Source: Pseudotamlana haliotis
GTDB taxonomy: Bacteria > Bacteroidota > Bacteroidia > Flavobacteriales > Flavobacteriaceae
Length of the DNA: 64,000 bases
Assembly: GCF_008806375.1 (NCBI RefSeq)
Contig: NZ_WAAT01000028.1
Location: 153,278 to 217,277 of the forward strand
Direction: 5' to 3'
The notes beneath the pieces were generated by a model. It saw nothing but the letters and a program-made list of their open reading frames with translations, ran no database searches and was not told the origin of the DNA. Below, piece after piece: positions 51,799-58,704 of the stretch; position 1 is the first letter of the stretch; every line of letters starts with the position of its first letter. The position numbers and the translations under genes are program-made.

Positions 51799-51857
51799 AA
51801 TGTTATATTTTTTTTATTTCCTTGAAAAAGGAAATTTTATTATTTTATTGCTTATTT

Positions 51858-51901
51858 CAAAATTATAAAACTCTATTGGATTGGTTTGTAACTTATATAA
51901 C
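51858..51901 (-). promoter_or_regulatory. Crp/Fnr-type box and promoter of the MBL-rhodanese gene
   Basis: GTAACTTATATAAC (51888-51901) fits 12 of 14 positions of a GTRAYA-WW-TRTYAC dyad. On the minus strand a perfect -7 box TAATTTTG (51865-51858) starts 29.5 nt from the dyad centre. The related box at 53899 has the same spacing and shares the flank GGTTTGT. Confidence 0.65.
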
Positions 51902-51907
51902 ATAAAG

Positions 51908-52699
51908 CTAGAGTAGCTCTCTGTAAATAATATATGCCGCCATGATGAGTACGAAGTAACCAAAGCTTTTCTTGAGTTTTTTAGCACTCACAAATTTTGA
52001 AAAATACCCACCAATTAGAATGCCTAATACAGAAATGGTTGTGAATGCTAATAGGAAAGCCCATTCGATATCTAAAGTTTGTACGTCACCCAAGAAACCT
52101 ATTAAAGAGTTAATGGCTACAATGATTAGTGAAGTTCCTACGGCTTTTTTCATTGGAATATTTGCCCAAAGTACTAAAGCAGGTACGTAGAGGAAACCGC
52201 CGCCAGCACCTATCAAACCTGTAATGGCTCCAATAGTAATCCCTTGTAGAAAGGTTTTGTAATAGGCTTGTTTTTCTGTACCTGGTTTTAAGTTTTTTTT
52301 GCTTTTTATCATGGAAATGGCAGCAAAAAGCATGATAAAGGCAAAAAAGACCATAATTGTGATGTCTTTTGTAAGTTGAAAGTTTCCAAAAGTCAATAGG
52401 ATTTCAGGAATATTGGGAACCAAAAATCGACGTGATAAATAAACCGCTAAAAATGAAGGAAATGAAAAGGCTAGGCCTATTTCAAAATCTACCAACCCTT
52501 TTTTATACTTCTGGTAAGTGCCAACCAACGATGTAACGCCGACGACAAATAGCGAATATGCTGTGGCTACAATAGGGTTATAGGCTAAAAGATAAACCAA
52601 CAAAGGAACGGTTAATATGGAACCGCCGCCACCTATTAAGCCTAAAACTAAACCCACAATTAAGGCACCGAAATAGCCAATTAAATGTATACTATCCAT
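51908..52699 (-). CDS. TSUP (TauE/SafE) family sulfur-compound permease
   Basis: 263 aa with about eight membrane spans. The duplicated TSUP signature appears as GLVLGLIGGGGSILTVPLLVY and GAITGLIGAGGGFLYVPALV. It lies 2 nt after the YeeE-like gene in the same direction and 110 nt before the MBL-rhodanese gene. The family moves sulfite, sulfolactate or related anions; here it fits export of sulfite made by persulfide oxidation. Confidence 0.9.
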   Translation of the reverse strand: MDSIHLIGYFGALIVGLVLGLIGGGGSILTVPLLVYLLAYNPIVATAYSLFVVGVTSLVGTYQKYKKGLVDFEIGLAFSFPSFLAVYLSRRFLVPNIPEILLTFGNFQLTKDITIMVFFAFIMLFAAISMIKSKKNLKPGTEKQAYYKTFLQGITIGAITGLIGAGGGFLYVPALVLWANIPMKKAVGTSLIIVAINSLIGFLGDVQTLDIEWAFLLAFTTISVLGILIGGYFSKFVSAKKLKKSFGYFVLIMAAYIIYRELL

Positions 52700-52701
52700 G
52701 A

Positions 52702-53115
52702 TTAGTGTGGTAGTTTGTTTTTAAGTAAACCGTAAATAAATGTACCAACAATAGCCGCAGCAATAACTATTAGCATGCTCCAAACTCCTGTACCTAATAG
52801 AATGTACATGGGCCCTGGACAAGCACCAATTAGTGCCCAGCCTAAGCCAAAAATGATACCACCAACAATATATCGCGTAATCACTTTGTCCTTTTTCGGA
52901 ACAAAAAGATCGGCTCCTTGTATGGTTTTAATATGACTCCTTTTGGAGAGTTGTAAAAATGCAACACCTACAGCTATGGCCGAACCAATAATACCATACA
53001 TGTGAAAGGATTGAAAACGGAACATTTCGTAAATACGAAACCATGATACGGCTTCAGATTTTACTAAGACAATACCGAAGAATATACCAACGAGTAAAAA
53101 TTTTATGAATTTCAT
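52702..53115 (-). CDS. YeeE/YedE-type half transporter (DUF6691-like)
   Basis: 137 aa with about four membrane spans. The motif FGLGWALIGACPGPMYILLG, with the conserved Cys in GACPG, marks the second half of a YeeE/YedE transporter. Its partner half is the upstream gene (53293-53850). Such split pairs import thiosulfate or persulfide species. Confidence 0.87.
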   Translation of the reverse strand: MKFIKFLLVGIFFGIVLVKSEAVSWFRIYEMFRFQSFHMYGIIGSAIAVGVAFLQLSKRSHIKTIQGADLFVPKKDKVITRYIVGGIIFGLGWALIGACPGPMYILLGTGVWSMLIVIAAAIVGTFIYGLLKNKLPH

Positions 53116-53184
53116 TATTCTAATATTTAAATTGAAGAAAAAAGTATTTCGTAATTTAATATAGCCCTAAAATTGTTTTCATTT

Positions 53185-53260
53185 TGTCATTCAGAAGGAA
53201 GTACGACTGAAGAATCATTATAAATGATTTTTGAGATTCCTCGATACTTTGGAATGACAA
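53185..53260. repeat. Inverted-repeat element between the two YeeE halves
   Basis: Ends TTGTCATTC (left) and GAATGACAA (right) with extended imperfect arms AAGGAAGTACGACTGAAGAATC and, as complement, AAAGTATCGAGGAATC. A typical dispersed flavobacterial palindrome of about 76 bp, inserted in the sulfur operon. Confidence 0.7.
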
Positions 53261-53292
53261 GAAATACATGAGGTCTAATTACGAATATGTAG

Positions 53293-53850
53293 CTAGAAAA
53301 TAAGCGGCAGTATGAAGTTAGCCATGATTAAACCACCTATAAAAAAGCCAATAACAGCAATTAGCGATGGTACTTGCAAACTACTCAAGCCGGTAATGGC
53401 GTGACCAGAGGTGCAGCCACCTGCGTAGCGCGTTCCGAAGCCTACTAAGAGTCCGCCAACAATTAAAAGGATTAAACCTTTTGGTGTGGCTATAGCTTCT
53501 AAGCCGTACATTTCAGCTGGGACCAAAGCCTTTCCTGGGGTTTCAAAACCCATGCTTTGAAGTTCTGTAATGGTGGTAGGGTTTAATGTGGTACCGCTGT
53601 CATTTGAGAGGTAATGAACAGCAATAAAACCCCCAATAATCGTACCTAGAACGACTGTAAGATTCCAAAGCTGGTCTTTCCAGTTGAATTTAAAGAAATC
53701 GGCAAATTTTCCAGCACCACCAATCGCACAAAGCGTTCTGAGGTTTGAGGACATGCCAAAGGTTTTTCCAAAATAGAGTAGTAGTGCCATAACGATGGCA
53801 ATGAGTGGCCCGGAGATATACCAAGGCCATGGGTTTAAAATATGTTCCAT
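53293..53850 (-). CDS. YeeE/YedE-type half transporter
   Basis: 185 aa from the ATG at 53850 (MEHILNPWPWYISGP); the seven residues upstream extend into the promoter box and are rejected. It has about five membrane spans. Conserved Cys motifs are NLRTLCAIGG and GTRYAGGCTSGHAITG. The smaller second half follows at 52702. YeeE proteins import thiosulfate through a Cys relay. It is the first gene of the sulfur module after the regulator. Confidence 0.87.
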   Translation of the reverse strand: MEHILNPWPWYISGPLIAIVMALLLYFGKTFGMSSNLRTLCAIGGAGKFADFFKFNWKDQLWNLTVVLGTIIGGFIAVHYLSNDSGTTLNPTTITELQSMGFETPGKALVPAEMYGLEAIATPKGLILLIVGGLLVGFGTRYAGGCTSGHAITGLSSLQVPSLIAVIGFFIGGLIMANFILPLIF

Positions 53851-53868
53851 GCTATTAGTTTTATAGCA

Positions 53869-53912
53869 CAAAAGTAAAACCTTGAAAGCTGTTGGTTTGT
53901 GATAAATGTTAC
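53869..53912 (-). promoter_or_regulatory. Crp/Fnr-type box and promoter of the YeeE operon
   Basis: GTGATA-AA-TGTTAC (53899-53912) fits GTRAYA-WW-TRTYAC fully. On the minus strand a perfect -7 box TACTTTTG (53876-53869) starts 29.5 nt from the dyad centre. The regulator gene at 53941 ends just upstream of this site. Confidence 0.75.
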
Positions 53913-53940
53913 CTAAGCAGGAGAAGAGGTAGCGGTGATG

Positions 53941-54570
53941 TTATAAGATTTGGATTTTATTCCGACTTAATTTTATTTTATTCTCGTTTTCCAGTTGCTT
54001 TAAGAGCCTAGAAACCACCACGCGTGAGGTGTGTAAATCTTCAGCAATCTCTTGATGCTTGATGATGATGTTCTTAGATTCGTGAAGCACGGTTTTATTT
54101 TTTAGATACTTATATAAACGCTCGTCCATCTTCATAAAGGCGAGATTGTCTATAGCCTCAAGCATTTCGTCAAAACGGTTTTGATAGCTTTCTAAAATGA
54201 AATGACGCCAGCTTTCGTTAGTTTGAAACCATTTGTACATATAAGCAACGGGAATCATTATCAGCGCGGAATCACTTTCGGCCACTGCTCGAATTTTACT
54301 TTTCGTTGTGCCAATACAGCAAGTTAAGGACATGGTGCAGGTTTCTCCAGCTTCTAAAAAATAGATAAGCAATTCGTTGCCATCCTGATCTTCACGTAAT
54401 ATTTTTATATTGCCACTTAATAAAAGCGGCATATATTTAAGCGTTTGGTTGATGTCTATAATGATTTCATCCTTTTGGAAGGTTTTATATATGCCTACTT
54501 CTGTAATCTCTTTGATGAGGTTTTCATCTAATTGGTGTTGGTAAATGTCTGTTAACAAATTTGTTTTCAT
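53941..54570 (-). CDS. Crp/Fnr-family regulator of the sulfur module
   Basis: 209 aa. Cyclic-nucleotide-like fold (about 10-125), dimer helix, and helix-turn-helix HQEIAEDLHTSRVVVSRLLK near the C-terminus. Its only cysteines are Cys78, Cys84 and Cys85 (AGETCTMSLTCCIGTTKSK), clustered in the sensor domain; there is no FNR-type N-terminal Cys set. The recognition helix has SRVVVSR instead of the ESxxR of FNR, which fits the different half-site GTRAY seen at 53899 and 51888. Thiol-based sensing of sulfide or persulfide is inferred. Confidence 0.87.
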   Translation of the reverse strand: MKTNLLTDIYQHQLDENLIKEITEVGIYKTFQKDEIIIDINQTLKYMPLLLSGNIKILREDQDGNELLIYFLEAGETCTMSLTCCIGTTKSKIRAVAESDSALIMIPVAYMYKWFQTNESWRHFILESYQNRFDEMLEAIDNLAFMKMDERLYKYLKNKTVLHESKNIIIKHQEIAEDLHTSRVVVSRLLKQLENENKIKLSRNKIQIL

Positions 54571-54674
54571 AGAGATAGGAAGTGGTTTTTTAAATAAACC
54601 ACATTTTTAACTGAAGTTAGGTTCAATAGTTTAACGTTATTCAAAAATAATCAATTAGATTTTTATAAAAAAAG

Positions 54675-54707
54675 TTTGCATATGTTTTAAATTATAATGT
54701 ATATTTG
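54675..54707 (+). promoter_or_regulatory. Promoter of tRNA-Arg
   Basis: TTTG (54675-54678), a 21-nt spacer, and TATATTTG (54700-54707) match the Bacteroidota vegetative promoter. The tRNA begins 14 nt after the -7 box. Confidence 0.8.
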
Positions 54708-54721
54708 CACGCACAAAATAA

Positions 54722-54795
54722 GGCCTCGTGGCGCAACTGAATAGCGCACTTGATTACGGCTCAAGAGGTTACTGGTTTGAATCCAGTCGAGGTCA
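54722..54795 (+). tRNA. tRNA-Arg (anticodon ACG)
   Basis: Complete cloverleaf of 74 nt without encoded CCA: acceptor GGCCTCG / CGAGGTC (one G-U pair), D arm GCGC / GCGC, anticodon arm CTTGA-TTACGGC-TCAAG giving anticodon ACG, and T arm ACTGG-TTTGAAT-CCAGT. It has a consensus promoter and is followed by a terminator. Confidence 0.95.
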
Positions 54796-54803
54796 CAAGA
54801 GTA

Positions 54804-54835
54804 AAAAAGCTTCCAAGAAATTGGGAGCTTTTTTT
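54804..54835 (+). terminator. Terminator after tRNA-Arg
   Basis: Stem AAAAAGCTTCC / GGGAGCTTTTT (one G-U pair) with an 8-nt loop, followed by T residues. Confidence 0.8.
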
Positions 54836-54935
54836 GTTTGTGGTTTACAGAAAATTAGCATACTTTTTTTGAATTTTCACTGTTCTTTTTGTTGCTAGTT
54901 TGAGTTTGTTTTGTCAATTCAATACAAAACAAAAG

Positions 54936-54968
54936 AGTCCTTCAAGTTTTTAAAAACCTTGAAGGACT
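54936..54968. terminator. Palindromic stem-loop before the first repeat unit
   Basis: AGTCCTTCAAG (54936-54946) pairs perfectly with CTTGAAGGACT (54958-54968) around an AT-rich 11-nt loop. It ends 8 nt before the CGACA operator. It may terminate transcription from the left and so insulate the unit that starts at 54976; the T tail is short. Confidence 0.5.
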
Positions 54969-54975
54969 TTGTAGA

Positions 54976-55021
54976 CGACACCACATGTCGCCATAAAACC
55001 TCTAAATCTGGCATAAATTTG
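54976..55021 (+). promoter_or_regulatory. Operator and promoter of ncRNA unit 1
   Basis: The dyad CGACA-CCACA-TGTCG (54976-54990) is followed by CCATAAAA and, 31 nt from the dyad centre, a perfect -7 box TAAATTTG (55014-55021). No -33 TTG is present at the usual distance, which suggests an activator-dependent promoter. The same arrangement occurs at 55479 and 56361. Confidence 0.75.
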
Positions 55022-55026
55022 TCCTG

Positions 55027-55226
55027 TAATAATAACAGATTACATTTTTTCATAAAGTTAGTTTAGTTTGGTTTTTTAAAGATTAATGGAGCTGCTGTAG
55101 GTGTGGTTACCTGCAGCAGTTAATCTTTTTTTTTATACAAATAAAGACTTAAATACGCCCAAGTAGATCATTATATATAGTAAAACCCTGTAGAAATTTT
55201 GTTTCTGCAGGGTTTTCGGTTTTTAA
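55027..55226 (+). ncRNA. Structured non-coding RNA, unit 1
   Basis: Predicted transcript of about 200 nt with no open frame longer than a few codons. Hairpin A: outer stem AAAGATTAA / TTAATCTTT (55078-55086, 55120-55128), inner stem CTGCTGTAGG / CCTGCAGCAG (55092-55101, 55110-55119), loop TGTGGTTA. A linker CGCCCAAGTAGATCATTATA (55156-55175) is identical in unit 2. Hairpin B: AAAACCCTGTAGAAA / TTTCTGCAGGGTTTT (55182-55196, 55202-55216), followed by CGGTTTTTA, looks like the terminator. Unit 2 differs in the stems in ways that keep pairing. Transcription is inferred; hairpin A has its own T run and could end the RNA early. I do not recognise a known family. Confidence 0.65.
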
Positions 55227-55478
55227 TAGTTTCTCTATAAATAGTGGTTTGCCTTTTTATGGTGTGAAATGTTAAAGTTAACCTTCAATTTTAGATGCAG
55301 TTGACTTCAGTAAATGTAATTGAGTTCTGATGAATATTGTTTTCTATCTTAAACTTTATATTGTTTTTAGAATCCTGTTAGAGTTTATTTCTATATAACC
55401 TAAAATCCGGCTAGATCAGGAGCTACAAGTGATTCCTGTTTCTTGTAGCTTAGGGGTAGATTTTGTGTAATCCAATAC

Positions 55479-55524
55479 CGACATCCTATGTCGCCATACA
55501 AGCTTAACCCTAGATGTACCTTTG
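55479..55524 (+). promoter_or_regulatory. Operator and promoter of the secreted-protein gene
   Basis: The dyad CGACA-TCCTA-TGTCG (55479-55493), then CCATACAA and a perfect -7 box TACCTTTG (55517-55524) starting 31 nt from the dyad centre, identical in spacing to the two ncRNA promoters. A 9-bp stem-loop, AGCTACAAG / CTTGTAGCT (55421-55450), lies just upstream. The downstream leader is about 60 nt. Confidence 0.75.
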
Positions 55525-55590
55525 TAGTATAATTATAACAAACTATAGTTTTAAGACTGTAGTTAATTTAAAATAGTAAATTTTTATATT

Positions 55591-56193
55591 ATGAATAACA
55601 TTTTGAAAAACACAAGAAAAGGATTTTTAATGCTAGCTTTATTTGGTACTATGGCAAGTTTTGCTGATGCTCCTGCAGACGGTATTATTGTTGAAGGTAA
55701 TAACACTACCTTAACTTTAAATTACGCAAAACAAGGTAGCGCTGTATCTATTAAAGATACTAATGGTTCTGTGCTTTATACTGAAACTATTGAAACCACT
55801 GGTAGATATAAGAAAAACTTTGATTTATCATTTTTACCTGATGGAAACTACATGTTTGAAGTAGATAAAGATCTTGAAGTTGAAGAAATTCCTTTTACAT
55901 TAAACAAGGGGGTTGCTGTTTTTAACAAGAGCCAAGAAAAAGTTGTTTATAAGCCTTTTATCAGAGTTTCTGATGATTTAGTTTATATCAACAAATTAAA
56001 CCTTGATAACGAAGACTTGAGCGTGAATATCTATTTTACTAAAAATAATGGTTTGAATTCTGAGCTTGTTGTTTCTGAAAAATTGAGCAGTGAGAATAAA
56101 ATTGAACAGGTTTATAAATTAGCCGATTTAGGAAGAGGTACTTATAATGTTGTATTGAGTTCTGGTGGTAGAACCATTCAAAAAAATATCTAA
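55591..56193 (+). CDS. Small exported beta-rich protein
   Basis: 200 aa. Signal peptide with cleavage after ASFA (about residue 25), then a beta-rich body with repeated strand patterns, for example SAVSIKDTNGSVLYTETIET and LPDGNYMFEVDKDLEVEEIP, and a C-terminal segment AYNV-like LGRGTYNVVLSSGGRTIQKNI. It resembles hypothetical DUF3244-like or secretion-associated proteins common in Flavobacteria. It sits between two homologous ncRNA units and shares their operator, so it is probably co-regulated with them. Function unknown. Confidence 0.8.
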   Translation: MNNILKNTRKGFLMLALFGTMASFADAPADGIIVEGNNTTLTLNYAKQGSAVSIKDTNGSVLYTETIETTGRYKKNFDLSFLPDGNYMFEVDKDLEVEEIPFTLNKGVAVFNKSQEKVVYKPFIRVSDDLVYINKLNLDNEDLSVNIYFTKNNGLNSELVVSEKLSSENKIEQVYKLADLGRGTYNVVLSSGGRTIQKNI

Positions 56194-56213
56194 ATTTAAT
56201 TTAGTATACTTGG

Positions 56214-56250
56214 AAAAGGTGATCTTGAAAAAGGTCACCTTTTTTTTTGT
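56214..56250 (+). terminator. Terminator of the exported-protein gene
   Basis: Stem AAAAGGTGA / TCACCTTTT with a 12-nt loop and a long T tail, 20 nt after the stop codon. Confidence 0.85.
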
Positions 56251-56360
56251 TATCATTTAGATCTGGGTGCGGGTTTTCTGGTATTTAGTGGTTATGAGAC
56301 CTTTATAATACTTGACTGAAATTGGCCTTATACCAATTTAACCATATAATGTCATAATAC

Positions 56361-56406
56361 CGACACCACATGTCGCCATAAAAGGTCTAAATCTGGCGTA
56401 AATTTG
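56361..56406 (+). promoter_or_regulatory. Operator and promoter of ncRNA unit 2
   Basis: The dyad CGACA-CCACA-TGTCG (56361-56375), CCATAAAA, then a perfect -7 box TAAATTTG (56399-56406) 31 nt from the dyad centre. Nearly identical to the unit 1 promoter over about 60 bp. Confidence 0.75.
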
Positions 56407-56411
56407 TAGTG

Positions 56412-56601
56412 TAATTATAACAGATTACATTTTTTCATATAAGTTAAGTTTGGTTTTTAAGATTAAAAAGAGCTGCTGTAGGTGTGGTTACCTACAGTAG
56501 TTTAATCTTATATAAGATGAAAAATTCAAAGACGCCCAAGTAGATCATTATATATAGTAAAACCCTGTGAAAGTATATTTTCACAGGGTTTTCGGTTTTT
56601 A
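56412..56601 (+). ncRNA. Structured non-coding RNA, unit 2
   Basis: Predicted transcript of about 190 nt homologous to unit 1 over its whole length. Hairpin A inner stem CTGCTGTAGG / CCTACAGTAG (56473-56482, 56491-56500) has two changes from unit 1; both keep pairing (G-U to A-U, and G-C to G-U). Loop TGTGGTTA is unchanged. The linker with GCCCAAGTAGATCATTATAT is unchanged. Hairpin B, AAAACCCTGTGAAA / TTTCACAGGGTTTT (56559-56572, 56579-56592), differs on both arms yet still pairs, and is followed by CGGTTTTTA. Hairpin A here lacks the T run found in unit 1, so hairpin B is the likelier end. It is convergent with the DUF349 gene. Confidence 0.65.
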
Positions 56602-56623
56602 TTAATCTGATTAGGAGGAGTTC

Positions 56624-58600
56624 TTAATAAAGGTTCTTAATCTTTTTAAGTTTTGTTTTCCAAAGTTCTAATGATTCTTCGTGAATTTTGATGTTGTTAT
56701 GAACTTCTTTAACTAACGGATTGTCATCTTCTACATTAGTGAAAAACTGTAAGTTGTTTTCCAACTGATTGATTTGACTCTTCACTTCATCAATTTTCTT
56801 TCTAATAAATACGCGTTCGTTATCTAAGTTCCTGTTGTCATCATCGGCAGCATTAAGAACTTCCAACTTGTTTTCGTATTTTATGATTTCAGATTCGTTT
56901 TTATCTAAATCTAAAGTTGCTAGTAACTGGTCAATGCTTTTTTGAAATTTACCATCAACATAACGTTTGTCTTGAGGTACACGGCCCAAGGCTTGCCAAG
57001 CTTTTATTTGCTCTTTAATCGCTTCAATTCCAGCGTCCTTATTTGTTGGTAGTTCTAGTGTTTTTAAGCTGTTTAAAAGCTCGTTCTTCTTGTTGTAAGC
57101 TTCAGTTTGCTCGGCGCTGGCAGCATTTCTTTTAGCATGAATTCTGTCGAAATAGTAGTTGCAAGCTGCTTTAAACTGTTTCCAGATTTTGTCACTATCT
57201 TTTCTTGGAACGTGACCAATTTTTTTCCATTCACTTTGAATTTTTTTCATCAAAGGGGTTACGGTATCAAAATCGTCACTGTCTTTATTGTCTTCAGCAG
57301 TTTTGATTAAATCTAGTTTTAACTGAAGGTTTTTAAATTGTTCTTTCTTTAAATCTTTGTAAAAACTATTTTTTTGACGGTTGAAGGTTCTAACGGCTTC
57401 TTTAAACTTCGCCCAGGTCGCTTCATTAACTTTTAAAGGCACTTTTCCTGCATTAAAAAAGGCTTCACGCAAGGCTTCTACTTGCTTTATCTTCTTTTGA
57501 ATGCCGCCGTGAGACTTAGCGCCTTGAGCACTAATAGTTTCAATTTCGGCAATGATTTCAAGCTTTTTCTCTAGATTTTTTTCGTAAACTTTATCTATTT
57601 CTTGATAGTAACTGTGACGCTTATCATTAATGATTTTTGTAGCTGCTTTAAAACGTTCCCAAATGGCTTCACGATGTTCCATGCCTACAGGACCAAGTTC
57701 TTCTTTCCACATTTTGTGTAATTCTTGAAGCTCTCTAAAGGCACGCATCACATTGTTATCTTTAGCTAATTCTTCGGCACGCTCAATAATTAATAACTTC
57801 TTTTCTAAATTGTGTTTGAAATCTAAATCGCGTAAATCCCGGTTTAAATGTAGAAAATCATAAAATAGCTCCACATGGTGGTGGTAACTGTTCCAAGCGT
57901 TGTTGTATTTGTCTCGTGGAATAGGACCTGTTTTTCTCCAACGCTCTTGTAAATCTTTAAAGTTTTTGTAAGTCGTGTTGATGTTTTCTTCAACATTAAT
58001 TAAACCTTTTAACTCTTCAATAATTTCAAGTTTATCTTCAAGATTTTGTTTTAGGTTTTTTTCTAAACTTTGATAGTGATTGTTAAGCTTTGTTCTGTAA
58101 AGTTTATAAGCCTCTTTATAGCGTTTCTGTACTGGAGACGTGTAGTAGAAATCTATTTCATTACCACCGTCATTGATGAAATCTTCTTTCTTTTCATCAA
58201 TAATAGCCTGTAACTTTAATTTAAATTCATTGTTTATACCATTAACATGGTCGCGAATGGCTTGAACTTTTTCGGTTTCTAAAAGACGTTCTAACTCAAT
58301 GGCTAGAGCTTCTAACGACATAGTATCGTATTCCTTAACTTCAATTTTATGACGGTCTTTATTGCCTTCATCTTCAGCATCCTCAGCATTAGATTCGTCA
58401 ATTTCGTTTAGCATCTCATCTTGCGCTTCACTGGAATCTTCTGATTCACCCTCTTTTTTGTTTTCATTGGTCTCAACAACAGGTTCTACCGCATTTGATG
58501 TTGATTCTGTGTTTTGATTTTCATTTAATTCTGCTGAATTTTCTACAGTATTATTAGAATCAACTTCTTCTTTTTTTTGTGCTTTCTCGTTGTCAGACAT
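56624..58600 (-). CDS. DUF349 multi-repeat protein
   Basis: 658 aa, cytoplasmic. A long acidic, low-complexity N-terminus (about 1-90; rich in Glu, Asn, Ser) is followed by about five DUF349 helical repeats with the recurring pattern W...G.(V/I)P.....W..F..A, for example WRKTGPIPRDKYNNAWNSY, FNAGKVPLKVNEATWAKFKEA and WKKIGHVPRKDSDKIWKQFK. The C-terminus is a coiled coil. DUF349 proteins are mostly uncharacterised. It precedes aroE's stop by about 100 nt and is separately started. Confidence 0.88.
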   Translation of the reverse strand: MSDNEKAQKKEEVDSNNTVENSAELNENQNTESTSNAVEPVVETNENKKEGESEDSSEAQDEMLNEIDESNAEDAEDEGNKDRHKIEVKEYDTMSLEALAIELERLLETEKVQAIRDHVNGINNEFKLKLQAIIDEKKEDFINDGGNEIDFYYTSPVQKRYKEAYKLYRTKLNNHYQSLEKNLKQNLEDKLEIIEELKGLINVEENINTTYKNFKDLQERWRKTGPIPRDKYNNAWNSYHHHVELFYDFLHLNRDLRDLDFKHNLEKKLLIIERAEELAKDNNVMRAFRELQELHKMWKEELGPVGMEHREAIWERFKAATKIINDKRHSYYQEIDKVYEKNLEKKLEIIAEIETISAQGAKSHGGIQKKIKQVEALREAFFNAGKVPLKVNEATWAKFKEAVRTFNRQKNSFYKDLKKEQFKNLQLKLDLIKTAEDNKDSDDFDTVTPLMKKIQSEWKKIGHVPRKDSDKIWKQFKAACNYYFDRIHAKRNAASAEQTEAYNKKNELLNSLKTLELPTNKDAGIEAIKEQIKAWQALGRVPQDKRYVDGKFQKSIDQLLATLDLDKNESEIIKYENKLEVLNAADDDNRNLDNERVFIRKKIDEVKSQINQLENNLQFFTNVEDDNPLVKEVHNNIKIHEESLELWKTKLKKIKNLY

Positions 58601-58704
58601 TTTTAAAAATGTTAAGGTTCATCAATTATTTTCGACTTTAAAGATACTAACAAGTATAGTATAAACAAAGTACTGTCAAGTGTTTTAACTTATTTATAGA
58701 GGTT

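Noticed and set aside
55081-55140. Short frame starting ATGGAGCTGCTG in ncRNA unit 1
   Set aside because: It encodes four residues before a stop, and the ATG is absent in unit 2, so coding is not conserved.
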